Shown here: positions 1 to 8,635 of the stretch, piece after piece
Layout: each line of letters starts with the position of its first letter
Numbering within the stretch: position 1 is the stretch's first letter
Origin: Paenibacillus thalictri
Lineage (GTDB): Bacteria; Bacillota; Bacilli; Paenibacillales; NBRC-103111
Length of the DNA stretch: 64,000 nt
Direction: 5' to 3'
Assembly (NCBI RefSeq): GCF_004307995.1
Contig: NZ_SIRE01000014.1
Coordinates: 186,001-250,000, forward strand
Program-made: the position numbers and the translations under genes
Notes under the pieces: model-generated
Told to the model about the DNA's origin: nothing
Database searches by the model: none
What the model saw: only the letters and a program-made list of their open reading frames with translations

Positions 1-2
1 CA

Positions 3-1484
3 TTGTTTGCTTATGCCGGTTACGCCAACCGCAAGGGACAGACGACAGTCATCCTGCTTCAGGGAGCGCCGGGCAGCGGGAAAACGTTTCTTGGGCTCAA
101 GGCTGCCGGGCAGCTCCAGCGTTCGCTGCTGGAATGGGATATTGACAGAGCTCCGGAGGATGAACTGAATTTTCGGTACACCTTGCAGCAATTTTTGCTT
201 GAAGCGAGGCTGCTCAGGGCGATTCCGGCGATCAACCGTGTACATACATTAAAAGCGGATCAGCACGATCGCAGGCTGCAGTGGTTGTTTGAATTGCTGC
301 CGCGGTGGGACGGGCTGGTGTTTATGTTTAGCAGGGAAGAATGCAAGCCGCCCTCCATGTCGGTTAACGTTACATGGCTGCCGCTTGTGCTGCCTGCGCT
401 CAATATGGCGGAAGGCGGCGCGTTATGGGCGGCGTTCAGTGCGGAGCGGCTGCCGCTAACCGCTGAAGAAACGGCGACGCTGGCGGGCAAATTCAATTTT
501 ACCCCTGGCCAGATCGATGCTTCAATCGCCCATGCGGCCAGATTGCAGAAGTGGCGGGAGCTTGGCGGCAACGCAGAGCCTCATTCCACGCCAGCGGGCG
601 GCATGCTGCTGCATGAGGCGACTTATCAATTAATCGACCACCGCCTCCGGGAAAAAGCGGTGAAAATCAATCCGACCTTCATATGGGACGATCTCGTGCT
701 TCCGGCGGATACGATTGGCTTGCTTCGTCAAGCATGCGATCGGCTTCGCTTGCGTCAAACGGTGATGAACGACTGGGGGTTTGAGCGCAAGCTGCCTTAC
801 GGGAGAGGGATCAGCATGTTGTTCACCGGGCCTCCGGGTACGGGCAAAACGATGTCCGCTTCCGTCATAGCCGGAGATATGCAGGCCGAATTGTACCGGG
901 TGGACCTTTCCCGGGTCGTGAGCAAATATATCGGGGAAACCGAAAAAAACTTAAGCGATATTTTCGACCAGGCCAAGCTCAGCGGCGCGATATTGTTTTT
1001 TGATGAGGCGGACGCCTTGTTTGGCAAACGGTCCGAAGTTAAGGACGCGCACGACAAATATGCCAATATGGAAACATCGTACCTGCTGCAGAAGATGGAG
1101 GAATACGACGGCTTAACGATACTGGCGACCAACTTCTCGCAAAACTTGGACGAGGCGTTTACCCGCCGCATCCAGTTTATTATCAAATTTCCGTTTCCCG
1201 ACGCCGTACAGCGGGAGCAGCTGTGGCGTACCGCTTTCCCGCGCGAGTTTCCTACGGAAGATATCGATTTTGCATTTATGGCGGAACATTTCGAGTTGAC
1301 GGGCGGGCCGATTAAAAATATCGTGCTGACGTCCGCTTATTTGGCGGCCGGCGAACAAAGCGACGTCAAGATGAAACATCTGATGGAAGCGGTTATGCAG
1401 GAATATAAGAAAACGGGCAAGCTGTTTCCGAAAGACCGGTTAGGCGAGTACGCCCAATATGTGCCGCAGATAAAGGGAGTATAA
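3..1484 (+). CDS. AAA-family ATPase, 5'-partial at window edge
   Basis: The reading frame is open to the left edge (first possible start TTG at 3), so the gene probably begins upstream. The visible 493 residues carry two P-loops: GAPGSGKT at residues 21-28 and the canonical GPPGTGKT at 276-283. Only the second is followed by a full AAA module: Walker B as ILFFDEADALFGKR, a sensor-1 stretch LTILATNFSQN, and arginine finger-like FTRRIQF. The fold order (N-terminal degenerate ATPase-like half, C-terminal classical AAA) resembles the AAA proteins often found with contractile injection systems or as stand-alone remodelling ATPases. No injection-system genes are visible, so the partner is unknown. 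An intrinsic terminator follows directly. Confident on AAA ATPase; role unassigned. Confidence 0.85.
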   Translation: MFAYAGYANRKGQTTVILLQGAPGSGKTFLGLKAAGQLQRSLLEWDIDRAPEDELNFRYTLQQFLLEARLLRAIPAINRVHTLKADQHDRRLQWLFELLPRWDGLVFMFSREECKPPSMSVNVTWLPLVLPALNMAEGGALWAAFSAERLPLTAEETATLAGKFNFTPGQIDASIAHAARLQKWRELGGNAEPHSTPAGGMLLHEATYQLIDHRLREKAVKINPTFIWDDLVLPADTIGLLRQACDRLRLRQTVMNDWGFERKLPYGRGISMLFTGPPGTGKTMSASVIAGDMQAELYRVDLSRVVSKYIGETEKNLSDIFDQAKLSGAILFFDEADALFGKRSEVKDAHDKYANMETSYLLQKMEEYDGLTILATNFSQNLDEAFTRRIQFIIKFPFPDAVQREQLWRTAFPREFPTEDIDFAFMAEHFELTGGPIKNIVLTSAYLAAGEQSDVKMKHLMEAVMQEYKKTGKLFPKDRLGEYAQYVPQIKGV

Positions 1485-1500
1485 GCTCCCGCCAAGCAAC

Positions 1501-1543
1501 GACTGGAAAGGGCTTATTGTTCGAGCCTTATTCCAGTCTTTTC
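1501..1543 (+). terminator. Intrinsic terminator after the AAA ATPase gene
   Basis: The arms GACTGGAA/TTCCAGTC and AGGGCT/AGCCTT form a long hairpin, followed by TTTTCTTC. It lies 16 bases after the stop codon. Confidence 0.75.
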
Positions 1544-1706
1544 TTCATCCGGCATAGGCCGTGCAGCTTGCTTTCTCCTTTGTATTATCGGAAAATGAAC
1601 GAGGTAAAAGTTCTTGAATAGATAAATTGACAAAAGGAACATCCAGGAAGAACGGAACGGGCTTCCAAGGCATTTGTTCAATTTATATAGATGGGGGAGA
1701 TCGGTT

Positions 1707-2720
1707 CTGCAGAAAAATATTACCGCGCACGATATTGCTAACCATTTGGGGATTTCCCAATCCACCGTTTCAAGAGTGTTCACCCCCGGTGCATCCGTCT
1801 CGGAAAAAACAAGAAGACGTGTGCTGGAGGCAGCCGAATTGCTGGGATACCGCCCGAATATGTTAGCCAGAAGCTTAATTACCAAAAAAACGAACATGAT
1901 CGGCTTGGTGATGGGGGACATCGATAATCCGTTTTATCCGGAGGTGTTAAGCAAATTATCCGGAGAGCTGAAGAAACGGCAATACAACGTTTTATTACTC
2001 AATGCGGAGAATGACGATGTTCCGAGCGAAAGCCTGATTCAATTTTTAGGATATAACATTGAAGGACTGGTCGTAACCGACGTTCTTTTATCTTCTTCGA
2101 TCGTCAGCCAGTTTGCGGAGCTGGATATTCCTATTGTGCTTTTCAATCGATATACGACCAACGCACATTGTCACACGGTGTGCTGCGACAACATGGACGG
2201 CGGGCGGCGGATCGGCGAGTATTTGCTGCGAACAGGTCACCGGCGGCTTGCTTTTATATCCGGAGATCCCAATACGTCCACGAGTCAAGACAGGGAAAAG
2301 GGCTTCCGCGACGCTTTGCTGAACGAAGGGCTCCATTTCATGACGGAATCCGGGGGGTATACCTATGAAATGGCATATGAAGCGGCTAACCGTTTGTTCT
2401 TAAGAGCGGACCGTCCGGATGCGATTTTTTGCGCTAACGACATCATGGCTATTGGAGCGATCGATGCCGCCAAGAAGCTCGGAGTGAGGGTGCCGGAGGA
2501 CGTTTCGATTATCGGGTTCGATAATATCAAACCTGCCGCATGGGCGGGATATGACTTAACGACCTGGACGCAGCCGGTAGACCGGATGATCGAAGCCACA
2601 ATCGATCTGCTGCTTGAGAAGATCGAAGAACCGGATCGGCGGTCGCAAGCGGATTATCAATGGATCAAGGGACATTTGGTCGAACGAAATACGGTCATGA
2701 CCAGAAACAAAAACGATTGA
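1707..2720 (+). CDS. LacI-family transcriptional regulator
   Basis: DNA-binding repressor of the LacI/GalR family, about 337 aa. The N-terminal helix-turn-helix is clear (ITAHDIANHLGISQSTVSRV), followed by the hinge region (LGYRPNMLARSL) and a periplasmic-binding-protein-like effector domain (IGLVMGDIDNPFYPEV, CANDIMAIGAIDAAKKLG, VSIIGFDN). The start is unusual: a strong GGGGGAG at 1692-1698 sits 8 bases before an in-frame CTG at 1707, which gives a normal family N-terminus. The alternative is TTG at 1674, with a 11-residue extension and a poor ribosome site. The stop codon overlaps the -35 box of the next gene's promoter. It probably represses the adjacent HisD-like gene through the palindrome at 2762-2775. 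Confidence 0.9.
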   Translation: MQKNITAHDIANHLGISQSTVSRVFTPGASVSEKTRRRVLEAAELLGYRPNMLARSLITKKTNMIGLVMGDIDNPFYPEVLSKLSGELKKRQYNVLLLNAENDDVPSESLIQFLGYNIEGLVVTDVLLSSSIVSQFAELDIPIVLFNRYTTNAHCHTVCCDNMDGGRRIGEYLLRTGHRRLAFISGDPNTSTSQDREKGFRDALLNEGLHFMTESGGYTYEMAYEAANRLFLRADRPDAIFCANDIMAIGAIDAAKKLGVRVPEDVSIIGFDNIKPAAWAGYDLTTWTQPVDRMIEATIDLLLEKIEEPDRRSQADYQWIKGHLVERNTVMTRNKND

Positions 2721-2745
2721 CAAAGAGTGGAAAGCGGTATTAAAT
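2717..2745 (+). promoter_or_regulatory. Sigma-A type promoter of the HisD-like gene
   Basis: A perfect TTGACA (2717-2722) is separated by 17 bases from TTAAAT (2740-2745). The -35 hexamer overlaps the lacI stop codon. Expected transcription start is near 2752. Confidence 0.7.
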
Positions 2746-2761
2746 TAAATTTAGCACAAAA

Positions 2762-2775
2762 TGCATACGTATGCA
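2762..2775. promoter_or_regulatory. Predicted LacI-family operator
   Basis: TGCATACGTATGCA is a perfect 14-bp palindrome with the central CG typical of LacI/GalR operators. It lies about 10 bases downstream of the predicted transcription start and just before the ribosome site of the HisD-like gene, a classical roadblock position. Confidence 0.7.
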
Positions 2776-2795
2776 AAACGAGGAGGTCGTTATAT

Positions 2796-4079
2796 TTGGC
2801 TACATTTTTGAAGGTGGGAAAGAGTTCCGAAGAAATAGCTCAGGCGGATCTTCAGGTAAAAACGACGGTACAGGGCCTTATCCAGGACATTCAGGAACGA
2901 GGAGATGCGGCGGTTCGCGAGACGTCCGCCAAGCTGGACAATTGGACTCCCGAAAGCTTCAAGCTCAGTCAACGGCAAATTGACGAACTCATCGGCAGTT
3001 TGCCGGAACAAACCATTAAGGATTTGCAGTTTGCTCAATCCAACGTAAGACGTTTTGCGGAAGCGCAGAAATCCGCATTGGTGGACATCGAAGTGGAAAC
3101 ATTGCCGGGAGTTATCCTCGGACATAAGAACATCCCGGTGAACAGCGTAGGCTGTTACGTTCCCGGCGGGCGGTATCCGATGGTGGCTTCCGCTCATATG
3201 AGTGTGCTGACGGCCAAAGTCGCGGGAGTCAAGCGGGTCATCGCATGTACTCCGCCTATCAACGGACAGATCCCTGCGGCGACCGTGGCGGCGATGTCGC
3301 TGGCGGGAGCAGACGAAATCTACATTCTCGGCGGCGTTCAGGCGATGGCGGCGATGGCCCTGGGAACAGACACGATCGCACCTGTCGATATGCTTGTAGG
3401 ACCCGGCAATGCCTATGTAGCCGAAGCGAAGAGACAGCTGTTCGGGAAAGTCGGCATCGACTTGTTAGCGGGTCCGACAGAAACCTTGGTGATTGCCGAC
3501 GAAACCGCGGATGCAGAGATGGTCGCCACCGATTTGCTGGGTCAGGCCGAGCATGGCCCCACTTCCCCTTGTGCGCTGATCACCACCTCTCAGAAGCTGG
3601 CCGAGGAAACCTTCGAAGAAATCGAACGCCAGCTGAACCTTCTTCCTACCGGTGAAATCGCCCGCATGGCTTGGGAGAACTATGGCACCGCGATACTGGT
3701 GGACAGCCTGGAAGAAGCTTTAGCGGAAGCCAACAAGCTGGCTTACGAACATGTCGAGGTTCTGACCCAGGATCCGCAATATTTCCTGGATCATATGACA
3801 AACTTCGGCGCGCTGTTCCTCGGTCCGGAAACGAATGTGGCGTACGGTGACAAAGTAATCGGCACCAATCATACACTTCCGACCAAAGGAGCTGCGCGTT
3901 ATACCGGCGGACTTTGGGTAGGCAAATTTATCAAAACTTGCACCTACCAGAAAGTGAAGCCGGAAGCGACGGCCATGATCGGCGAATACTGCGCCCGGCT
4001 TTGCGAAATTGAGAATTTCGCCGGCCATGCGGAGCAAGCCAAGCTGCGGGTACGAAGATATTCCAACGCGGCGCGATAA
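2796..4079 (+). CDS. Histidinol dehydrogenase-like NAD-dependent dehydrogenase (HisD paralog)
   Basis: Zn- and NAD-dependent alcohol dehydrogenase of the HisD fold, about 427 aa. The start is TTG 2796, 9 bases after AGGAGG at 2781-2786; the ATG frame further upstream has no ribosome site and runs through the operator. Residues matching E. coli HisD zinc ligands and catalytic pair are all present: Q250, H253, D352, H411, and E318-H319 (AYEHVEVLT). The motif AEHGPTSP departs from the biosynthetic AEHD pattern. The gene is not in a his operon; it sits alone behind a LacI regulator, so a catabolic role such as oxidation of a diol (the sulfopropanediol dehydrogenase HpsN is one such paralog) is more likely than histidine synthesis. 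The substrate cannot be read from sequence. Confidence 0.85.
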   Translation: MATFLKVGKSSEEIAQADLQVKTTVQGLIQDIQERGDAAVRETSAKLDNWTPESFKLSQRQIDELIGSLPEQTIKDLQFAQSNVRRFAEAQKSALVDIEVETLPGVILGHKNIPVNSVGCYVPGGRYPMVASAHMSVLTAKVAGVKRVIACTPPINGQIPAATVAAMSLAGADEIYILGGVQAMAAMALGTDTIAPVDMLVGPGNAYVAEAKRQLFGKVGIDLLAGPTETLVIADETADAEMVATDLLGQAEHGPTSPCALITTSQKLAEETFEEIERQLNLLPTGEIARMAWENYGTAILVDSLEEALAEANKLAYEHVEVLTQDPQYFLDHMTNFGALFLGPETNVAYGDKVIGTNHTLPTKGAARYTGGLWVGKFIKTCTYQKVKPEATAMIGEYCARLCEIENFAGHAEQAKLRVRRYSNAAR

Positions 4080-4092
4080 TTTCCAGTGCCTT

Positions 4093-4123
4093 GCCTGCCA
4101 TGTTTGTGGGCGGGCTTTTTTTT
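4093..4123 (+). terminator. Intrinsic terminator after the HisD-like gene
   Basis: GCCTGCC (4093-4099) pairs with GGCGGGC (4109-4115) with one wobble, loop of nine, then eight T. Confidence 0.85.
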
Positions 4124-4190
4124 ATCCCGCGTAATTTCTTAAGAGATGGTACACTAGGAGGAAATTCGCTTCCTGTAAGGAGAGCCGTAT

Positions 4191-5924
4191 ATGCCCTATC
4201 AAAACAGGTTTTTCAGAAAAATCGTCGTGCTTGTATTTTTCCTGCTGCTTCCGGTCATTGCTATTTACGGGTATTCCTATTATACAAACGTCAATGTGGT
4301 CAAAGGAGAAATTCAAAAATCGAGCATGGGCCAGCTTAATTTCTTTTTAAGCCAGGTGGAAGCCAACATAGCGCAGCTCACGCTGCATTCGGTTACCCTT
4401 ACCAAAGACAGCGGCGTGCGGCAAATTATGTCGCTTGATCATATAGAAAGCTTCTCCAGCGAGGTCGAAGTCCGAAAAAATATTGAAGACAGGCTGATTT
4501 TGTTCAGTACATCCAGCCCTTGGAAAAACGATATTTCAACCTATACGCCTCTTTCGAAAGCTACCATATCGACTTATCCTTCACTCAACTACTCGATGCC
4601 GGCGTTAACACCGGAGATGATTACCCGCTGGACGTATCACGAAAAAGATGAGATCCACCGGGAGGACGGATTTACCTGGTATACGGTGGATCCGCCGGCG
4701 GCGCGAAATAACTTGGAGTCCGCTAATTTGTTGATTGAAGTCAGGTTCAGCACGGAAAATATGAGTTCGATGCTGGATCAATATATGGCCAGCAGGCAGG
4801 GGAATCCGTTCTTCTATTCTCCGGAGCATGCCCCCATCGTAGGACATAAGAGCGACCGGCAGAAGATGGACTTGTTTATGGAGACGATGAAGCAGGTTCA
4901 TTTGGGCAAGACGGCGACACAGGAGCCGGTGAAAGTTGCAGGCGAAAATTATATCATCAGCTACGTCCCTTCCGCCAGCCTTGGCTGGTATTTGGTTGAC
5001 TTCGTGCCGATGGAGCAGGCGTTGAAGCCTATTAACAAGTCGAGAAACGTGTTTGTTATCGTGATATCCATCCTGCTGATCATGGGGATCGCCGTTTCTT
5101 TTGTTATTTACAGGAATGTGCAGATCCCTATTCTGCAATTGATCAATAATGTTCAGAAGCTGAAAAGAGGGGATTACTCGGCCCGGCTGCAGCAAAAACC
5201 GAAAAACGAATTTTTCTTTTTATTTAACCGGTTTAATGAGATGGCGGAGCAGATTCAGGAGCTGATTGAAAAAGTATATGCCGAAAAGCTTCGTTCGCGG
5301 GAAGCGACCGTTAAGCAGCTGCAATCCCAGATCAACCCTCATTTCTTATATAACTGTTTGTTTTATATCGTCAGCATGTCCCGGCTTGGCGATCACGAGG
5401 CGGTCGAAGCCATGTCGACCAACCTCGGCGACTATTTCCGATATACTACAAGGGTGGAGAACCAGATGGCTACGGTCAAGGAAGAGCTGGAATTCGTGGA
5501 GCATTATTTGATCATTCAACAGCTGCGGCTGCAGATCGAATACGATATCGAAGTCCAAAGCGATATGTTTGAACTGGGGATTCCGCGTCTTCTCCTCCAG
5601 CCGCTTGTCGAGAATGCGATCATTCACGGGATCGAACCCCTGGAGCATATGGGACATATTGCGATTCGCGGGGAGCAGGACGAGGAAATGGCTTATTTGA
5701 TCGTAGAGGACGACGGAGCCGGGATGTCGGAGGCGGATCTTCGCGATTTGCTCCGTAAGTGCTCCGAACCTCTGACGGAAGAAATGGGCTGCGGGTTATG
5801 GAACGTTCATCAGCGGCTCGTGCAGCTGTACGGGGGAGACTCGGGAATACGGCTGTCCGGCTCAAAGCTGGGCGGAATCCGGGCGGTGCTTGCCTGGAGA
5901 AAAGAAGGAGGAAGCGATGTTTAA
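4191..5924 (+). CDS. YesM-type sensor histidine kinase (cluster A)
   Basis: Membrane sensor kinase of 577 aa that starts cluster A. A transmembrane helix lies at about residues 9-29, followed by a large extracellular sensor region, a second helix near 285-307, a HAMP linker (LKRGDYSARLQQ), then the His_kinase domain with phosphoacceptor H384 in INPHFLYN. The HATPase domain has the N box LVENAIIHG and the glycine box DDGAGMS. Start ATG 4191 follows GTAAGGAG. Its stop overlaps the regulator gene by 8 bases, so the pair is translationally coupled. It presumably senses the import substrate or its loaded binding protein and phosphorylates the next gene product. Confidence 0.95.
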   Translation: MPYQNRFFRKIVVLVFFLLLPVIAIYGYSYYTNVNVVKGEIQKSSMGQLNFFLSQVEANIAQLTLHSVTLTKDSGVRQIMSLDHIESFSSEVEVRKNIEDRLILFSTSSPWKNDISTYTPLSKATISTYPSLNYSMPALTPEMITRWTYHEKDEIHREDGFTWYTVDPPAARNNLESANLLIEVRFSTENMSSMLDQYMASRQGNPFFYSPEHAPIVGHKSDRQKMDLFMETMKQVHLGKTATQEPVKVAGENYIISYVPSASLGWYLVDFVPMEQALKPINKSRNVFVIVISILLIMGIAVSFVIYRNVQIPILQLINNVQKLKRGDYSARLQQKPKNEFFFLFNRFNEMAEQIQELIEKVYAEKLRSREATVKQLQSQINPHFLYNCLFYIVSMSRLGDHEAVEAMSTNLGDYFRYTTRVENQMATVKEELEFVEHYLIIQQLRLQIEYDIEVQSDMFELGIPRLLLQPLVENAIIHGIEPLEHMGHIAIRGEQDEEMAYLIVEDDGAGMSEADLRDLLRKCSEPLTEEMGCGLWNVHQRLVQLYGGDSGIRLSGSKLGGIRAVLAWRKEGGSDV

Positions 5925-7551
5925 ACTGTTAATTGTTGATGACGAAAAGTCCATATTGGAAAATCTGTCCACCACCTATCCGTGGGAGGAAATCGGGATA
6001 GACACTGTGTACACAGCCGCTTCGGCCGGCGAGGCGCTTCGTTTAATCGAACTTCATACGATTCACATTATGATTACCGATATCCGCATGCCGCGAATTA
6101 ACGGATTGGACTTGCTTGACCAGGTTTGGCAAGCATCTCCCAAGACGAGATGCATCCTGCTTTCGGGTTACTCCGATTTCCAATATGCGCAGAGGGCCGT
6201 TTCCGCTCATGCCGAAGCTTATTTGCTGAAGCCTGTTAAGTCAAAGGAATTGTTAAGCACGGTAAGCGGCGTTATTGAGAAAATCAAAGCGGAATGGAAC
6301 GAAATCGTTTCACAGCAGCGCATTCTTTACACGCTTAATGAACATCTCCCCCTTCTCAAAGGGGCGCTGCTTAACGATCTGCTGCAGGGGAAATATATTC
6401 CCCGCCCGGAACTGTCCAAAAAACTGGATATGCTGGGCGTCTCGATTGGCATGGCACAACCTTTTGCCATGATGTTTATTAGAATGGAGCAAGGGTTCGA
6501 TGGGTATGACGATTACAGCAGGTCGTTGCTGGAGTTTGGCATTTGCAACATCGGCGATGAAATCTTCGGGGCCGATTTTGGATTGTGGCATTGCAAAGAT
6601 GTGAACGACAACTTGGTATTTATCGTTACGGAGAAAGGCTGGAGTGTTGAGGGGAGTGACCCTGGGGAGCGAAACAGCCGAAAGATGCTGGAAAAGCACT
6701 CGCTGCAGCTGAAGGAAAGCGTCAGCCTTTATCTTAAGGGAAGTATTTCCGTGCTGATCAGCGAATGGGGCAATTTCCCCGACGATGTGTATACATATTA
6801 TCAGAGGTCGAATCTGATCCTTCGCAGCCATCCCGACAATGTGCAGGGTTTCTTCATCAATTCGCTCCGCATCGATTCCAAAGAGCAGTTTCAGCCTTTG
6901 CGCAGCGTGCAAGAGCCGCCGATGCTTTGGAACCTTCTGGAAGCCGGACGCTGGGAGCTGGCAGAGAACAAATTCGAAGCCATGATGGAGGAACTGAAGG
7001 CAAGGAAAAGGTTCCTTCATGAGCATATATGCGAGGTTGCGGCGCTGCTGCGTTTCTCCGTGACCCAAACGATCCATAAGCAGGGCCGTATGCTGGAGGA
7101 GTTTGGCGATTTTCAATTATCGGGACATGCCGGGTACGATGAGCAGCGGAGCGTGGCAAGCCTGGAACGCTGGGGTTTCCGCATGATTCAGGCGATCAAG
7201 GAGGACGCGATTAAGGAAGCAAAGAGCAATCAACGGTCGATCATACAAAAAATAAATGAATTTGTTCAAATGAACCTGGAATATGACGTCTCCCTGCAAA
7301 GCATCGCCGAGCATGTGTACCTTCACCCGGTCTACGTAAGCAAAATATATAAGCTCGAAACGGGCGAAGGTATCAGCGAATACGTTTACCGCTTAAGAAT
7401 GGAACGTGCCGCTCACTTGCTGAGCGAAACCAGCGAACGAATTCAGGAGATCGCCCGCAAAGCGGGTTATCAGAACCCGTCCCATTTCTCCAGGGTATTC
7501 AGGAAATATTTCGATATGACCCCTGACGAGTACAGAGAAAAGGACAGATGA
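5917..7551 (+). CDS. YesN-type response regulator, AraC output (cluster A)
   Basis: Response regulator of 544 aa. Receiver domain at residues 1-125 with acidic pocket VDDE, phosphoacceptor D55 (ITDIRMP) and conserved lysine in LLKPVK. After a long central linker, two AraC/XylS helix-turn-helix motifs close the protein (VSLQSIAEHVYLHPVYVSK and IQEIARKAGYQNPSHFSRVF). Start ATG 5917 is preceded by AAGGAGG and overlaps the kinase gene by 8 bases. It presumably activates the downstream transport genes, whose first gene starts 108 bases later. Confidence 0.95.
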   Translation: MFKLLIVDDEKSILENLSTTYPWEEIGIDTVYTAASAGEALRLIELHTIHIMITDIRMPRINGLDLLDQVWQASPKTRCILLSGYSDFQYAQRAVSAHAEAYLLKPVKSKELLSTVSGVIEKIKAEWNEIVSQQRILYTLNEHLPLLKGALLNDLLQGKYIPRPELSKKLDMLGVSIGMAQPFAMMFIRMEQGFDGYDDYSRSLLEFGICNIGDEIFGADFGLWHCKDVNDNLVFIVTEKGWSVEGSDPGERNSRKMLEKHSLQLKESVSLYLKGSISVLISEWGNFPDDVYTYYQRSNLILRSHPDNVQGFFINSLRIDSKEQFQPLRSVQEPPMLWNLLEAGRWELAENKFEAMMEELKARKRFLHEHICEVAALLRFSVTQTIHKQGRMLEEFGDFQLSGHAGYDEQRSVASLERWGFRMIQAIKEDAIKEAKSNQRSIIQKINEFVQMNLEYDVSLQSIAEHVYLHPVYVSKIYKLETGEGISEYVYRLRMERAAHLLSETSERIQEIARKAGYQNPSHFSRVFRKYFDMTPDEYREKDR

Positions 7552-7659
7552 TTAAGATTAGAACAGAATCCTTGAAATCGCATCGTATCCATACCCGAGC
7601 CGATTCGTTAAGATAAATTCATAAGCAGCAAACACCACTGCAAGAAAGGAGACCAGGGA

Positions 7660-8619
7660 ATGAATACGATACCTCAGCCTCAGCCGGCACAAGTCCCCAT
7701 CTTGTCAAAAAAGGCGAAGCTCAAGTGGAACTTGAAGCGGAATTGGCCGCTTCACCTGTTGGTGCTGCCTGCCGTGATTTTGGTTTTTATTTTTCAGTAT
7801 TTGCCGTTGCCTGGACTGGTTATGGCATTTCAAAAATTCAAGCCTTATCTCGGCTTTACGAACTCGCCTTGGGTAGGGTTGGAGCAGTTCCAGAAGCTGA
7901 TCGATTTTCCCGAATCGAGGCAGGTGATCGTGAACACCTTTATCATCGCCAGTATTAAAATCGTGTTTCATCTGATCGTGCCGTTTGTTTTCGCTTTGCT
8001 TCTGAATGAACTCCGAATCATATGGTACAAGCGGGTGGTTCAAACGTTCGTTTATTTGCCTCACTTCTTGTCCTGGGTTATTTTGGGCGGCATTTTGATT
8101 GACTTGCTCTCTACGGACGGAGGCCTGATCAACCAGTTTCTGACTTCTGTTTTCGGAATTGAACCCGTTTTCTTCTTGGGCAGCGGCAACTGGTTTCGAT
8201 TTACGGTAGTAGTGAGCGATGTCTGGAAGGATTTCGGATTTTCCACGATCGTTTTTCTCGCTGCCCTTGCGGGAATTGATCCAAGCTTGTACGAAGCGGC
8301 GTTTATGGACGGGGCCAACCGGTATCAGCAAGTTGTGTATATCACGATTCCGAGCCTGATTCCGATCACGATTGTCGTAGGCACTCTGTCGCTGGGTAAT
8401 ATCTTAAATGCGGGTTTTGACCAAATTTTCAATTTGTACAATCCGCTGGTGTACGAAAAAGGGGATATCATCGACACCTATGTGTACCGTGTCGGTCTCA
8501 TAAGCGGTGACTTCGGGTTTGGTACCGCCGTCGGCATGTTTAAATCGATCATCAGCTTTATTCTGATCATCGCCTCGTATCGGATGGCGTACCGTTTCGC
8601 TAACTACAGAATTTTCTGA
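7660..8619 (+). CDS. ABC importer permease, LplB type (cluster A)
   Basis: Inner-membrane permease subunit of a CUT1-type carbohydrate importer, 319 aa with about six transmembrane helices. The ATPase-contact (EAA) loop reads EAAFMDGANRYQQVVYITIP near residues 210-230. The opening (WPLHLLVLPAVILVFIFQYLPLPGLVMAF) and the ending (MAYRFANYRIF) are typical of the LplB group that accompanies YesMN systems. Start ATG 7660 follows AAAGGAGA. First transport gene of cluster A, followed 16 bases later by the second permease. Confidence 0.95.
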   Translation: MNTIPQPQPAQVPILSKKAKLKWNLKRNWPLHLLVLPAVILVFIFQYLPLPGLVMAFQKFKPYLGFTNSPWVGLEQFQKLIDFPESRQVIVNTFIIASIKIVFHLIVPFVFALLLNELRIIWYKRVVQTFVYLPHFLSWVILGGILIDLLSTDGGLINQFLTSVFGIEPVFFLGSGNWFRFTVVVSDVWKDFGFSTIVFLAALAGIDPSLYEAAFMDGANRYQQVVYITIPSLIPITIVVGTLSLGNILNAGFDQIFNLYNPLVYEKGDIIDTYVYRVGLISGDFGFGTAVGMFKSIISFILIIASYRMAYRFANYRIF

Positions 8620-8635
8620 GACAGGAGGACAAACG

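Noticed and set aside
2796..4079. Firm assignment as biosynthetic histidinol dehydrogenase or as HpsN
   Set aside because: No his genes are near, and no sulfolactate or sulfonate genes either; only the HisD fold is supported.
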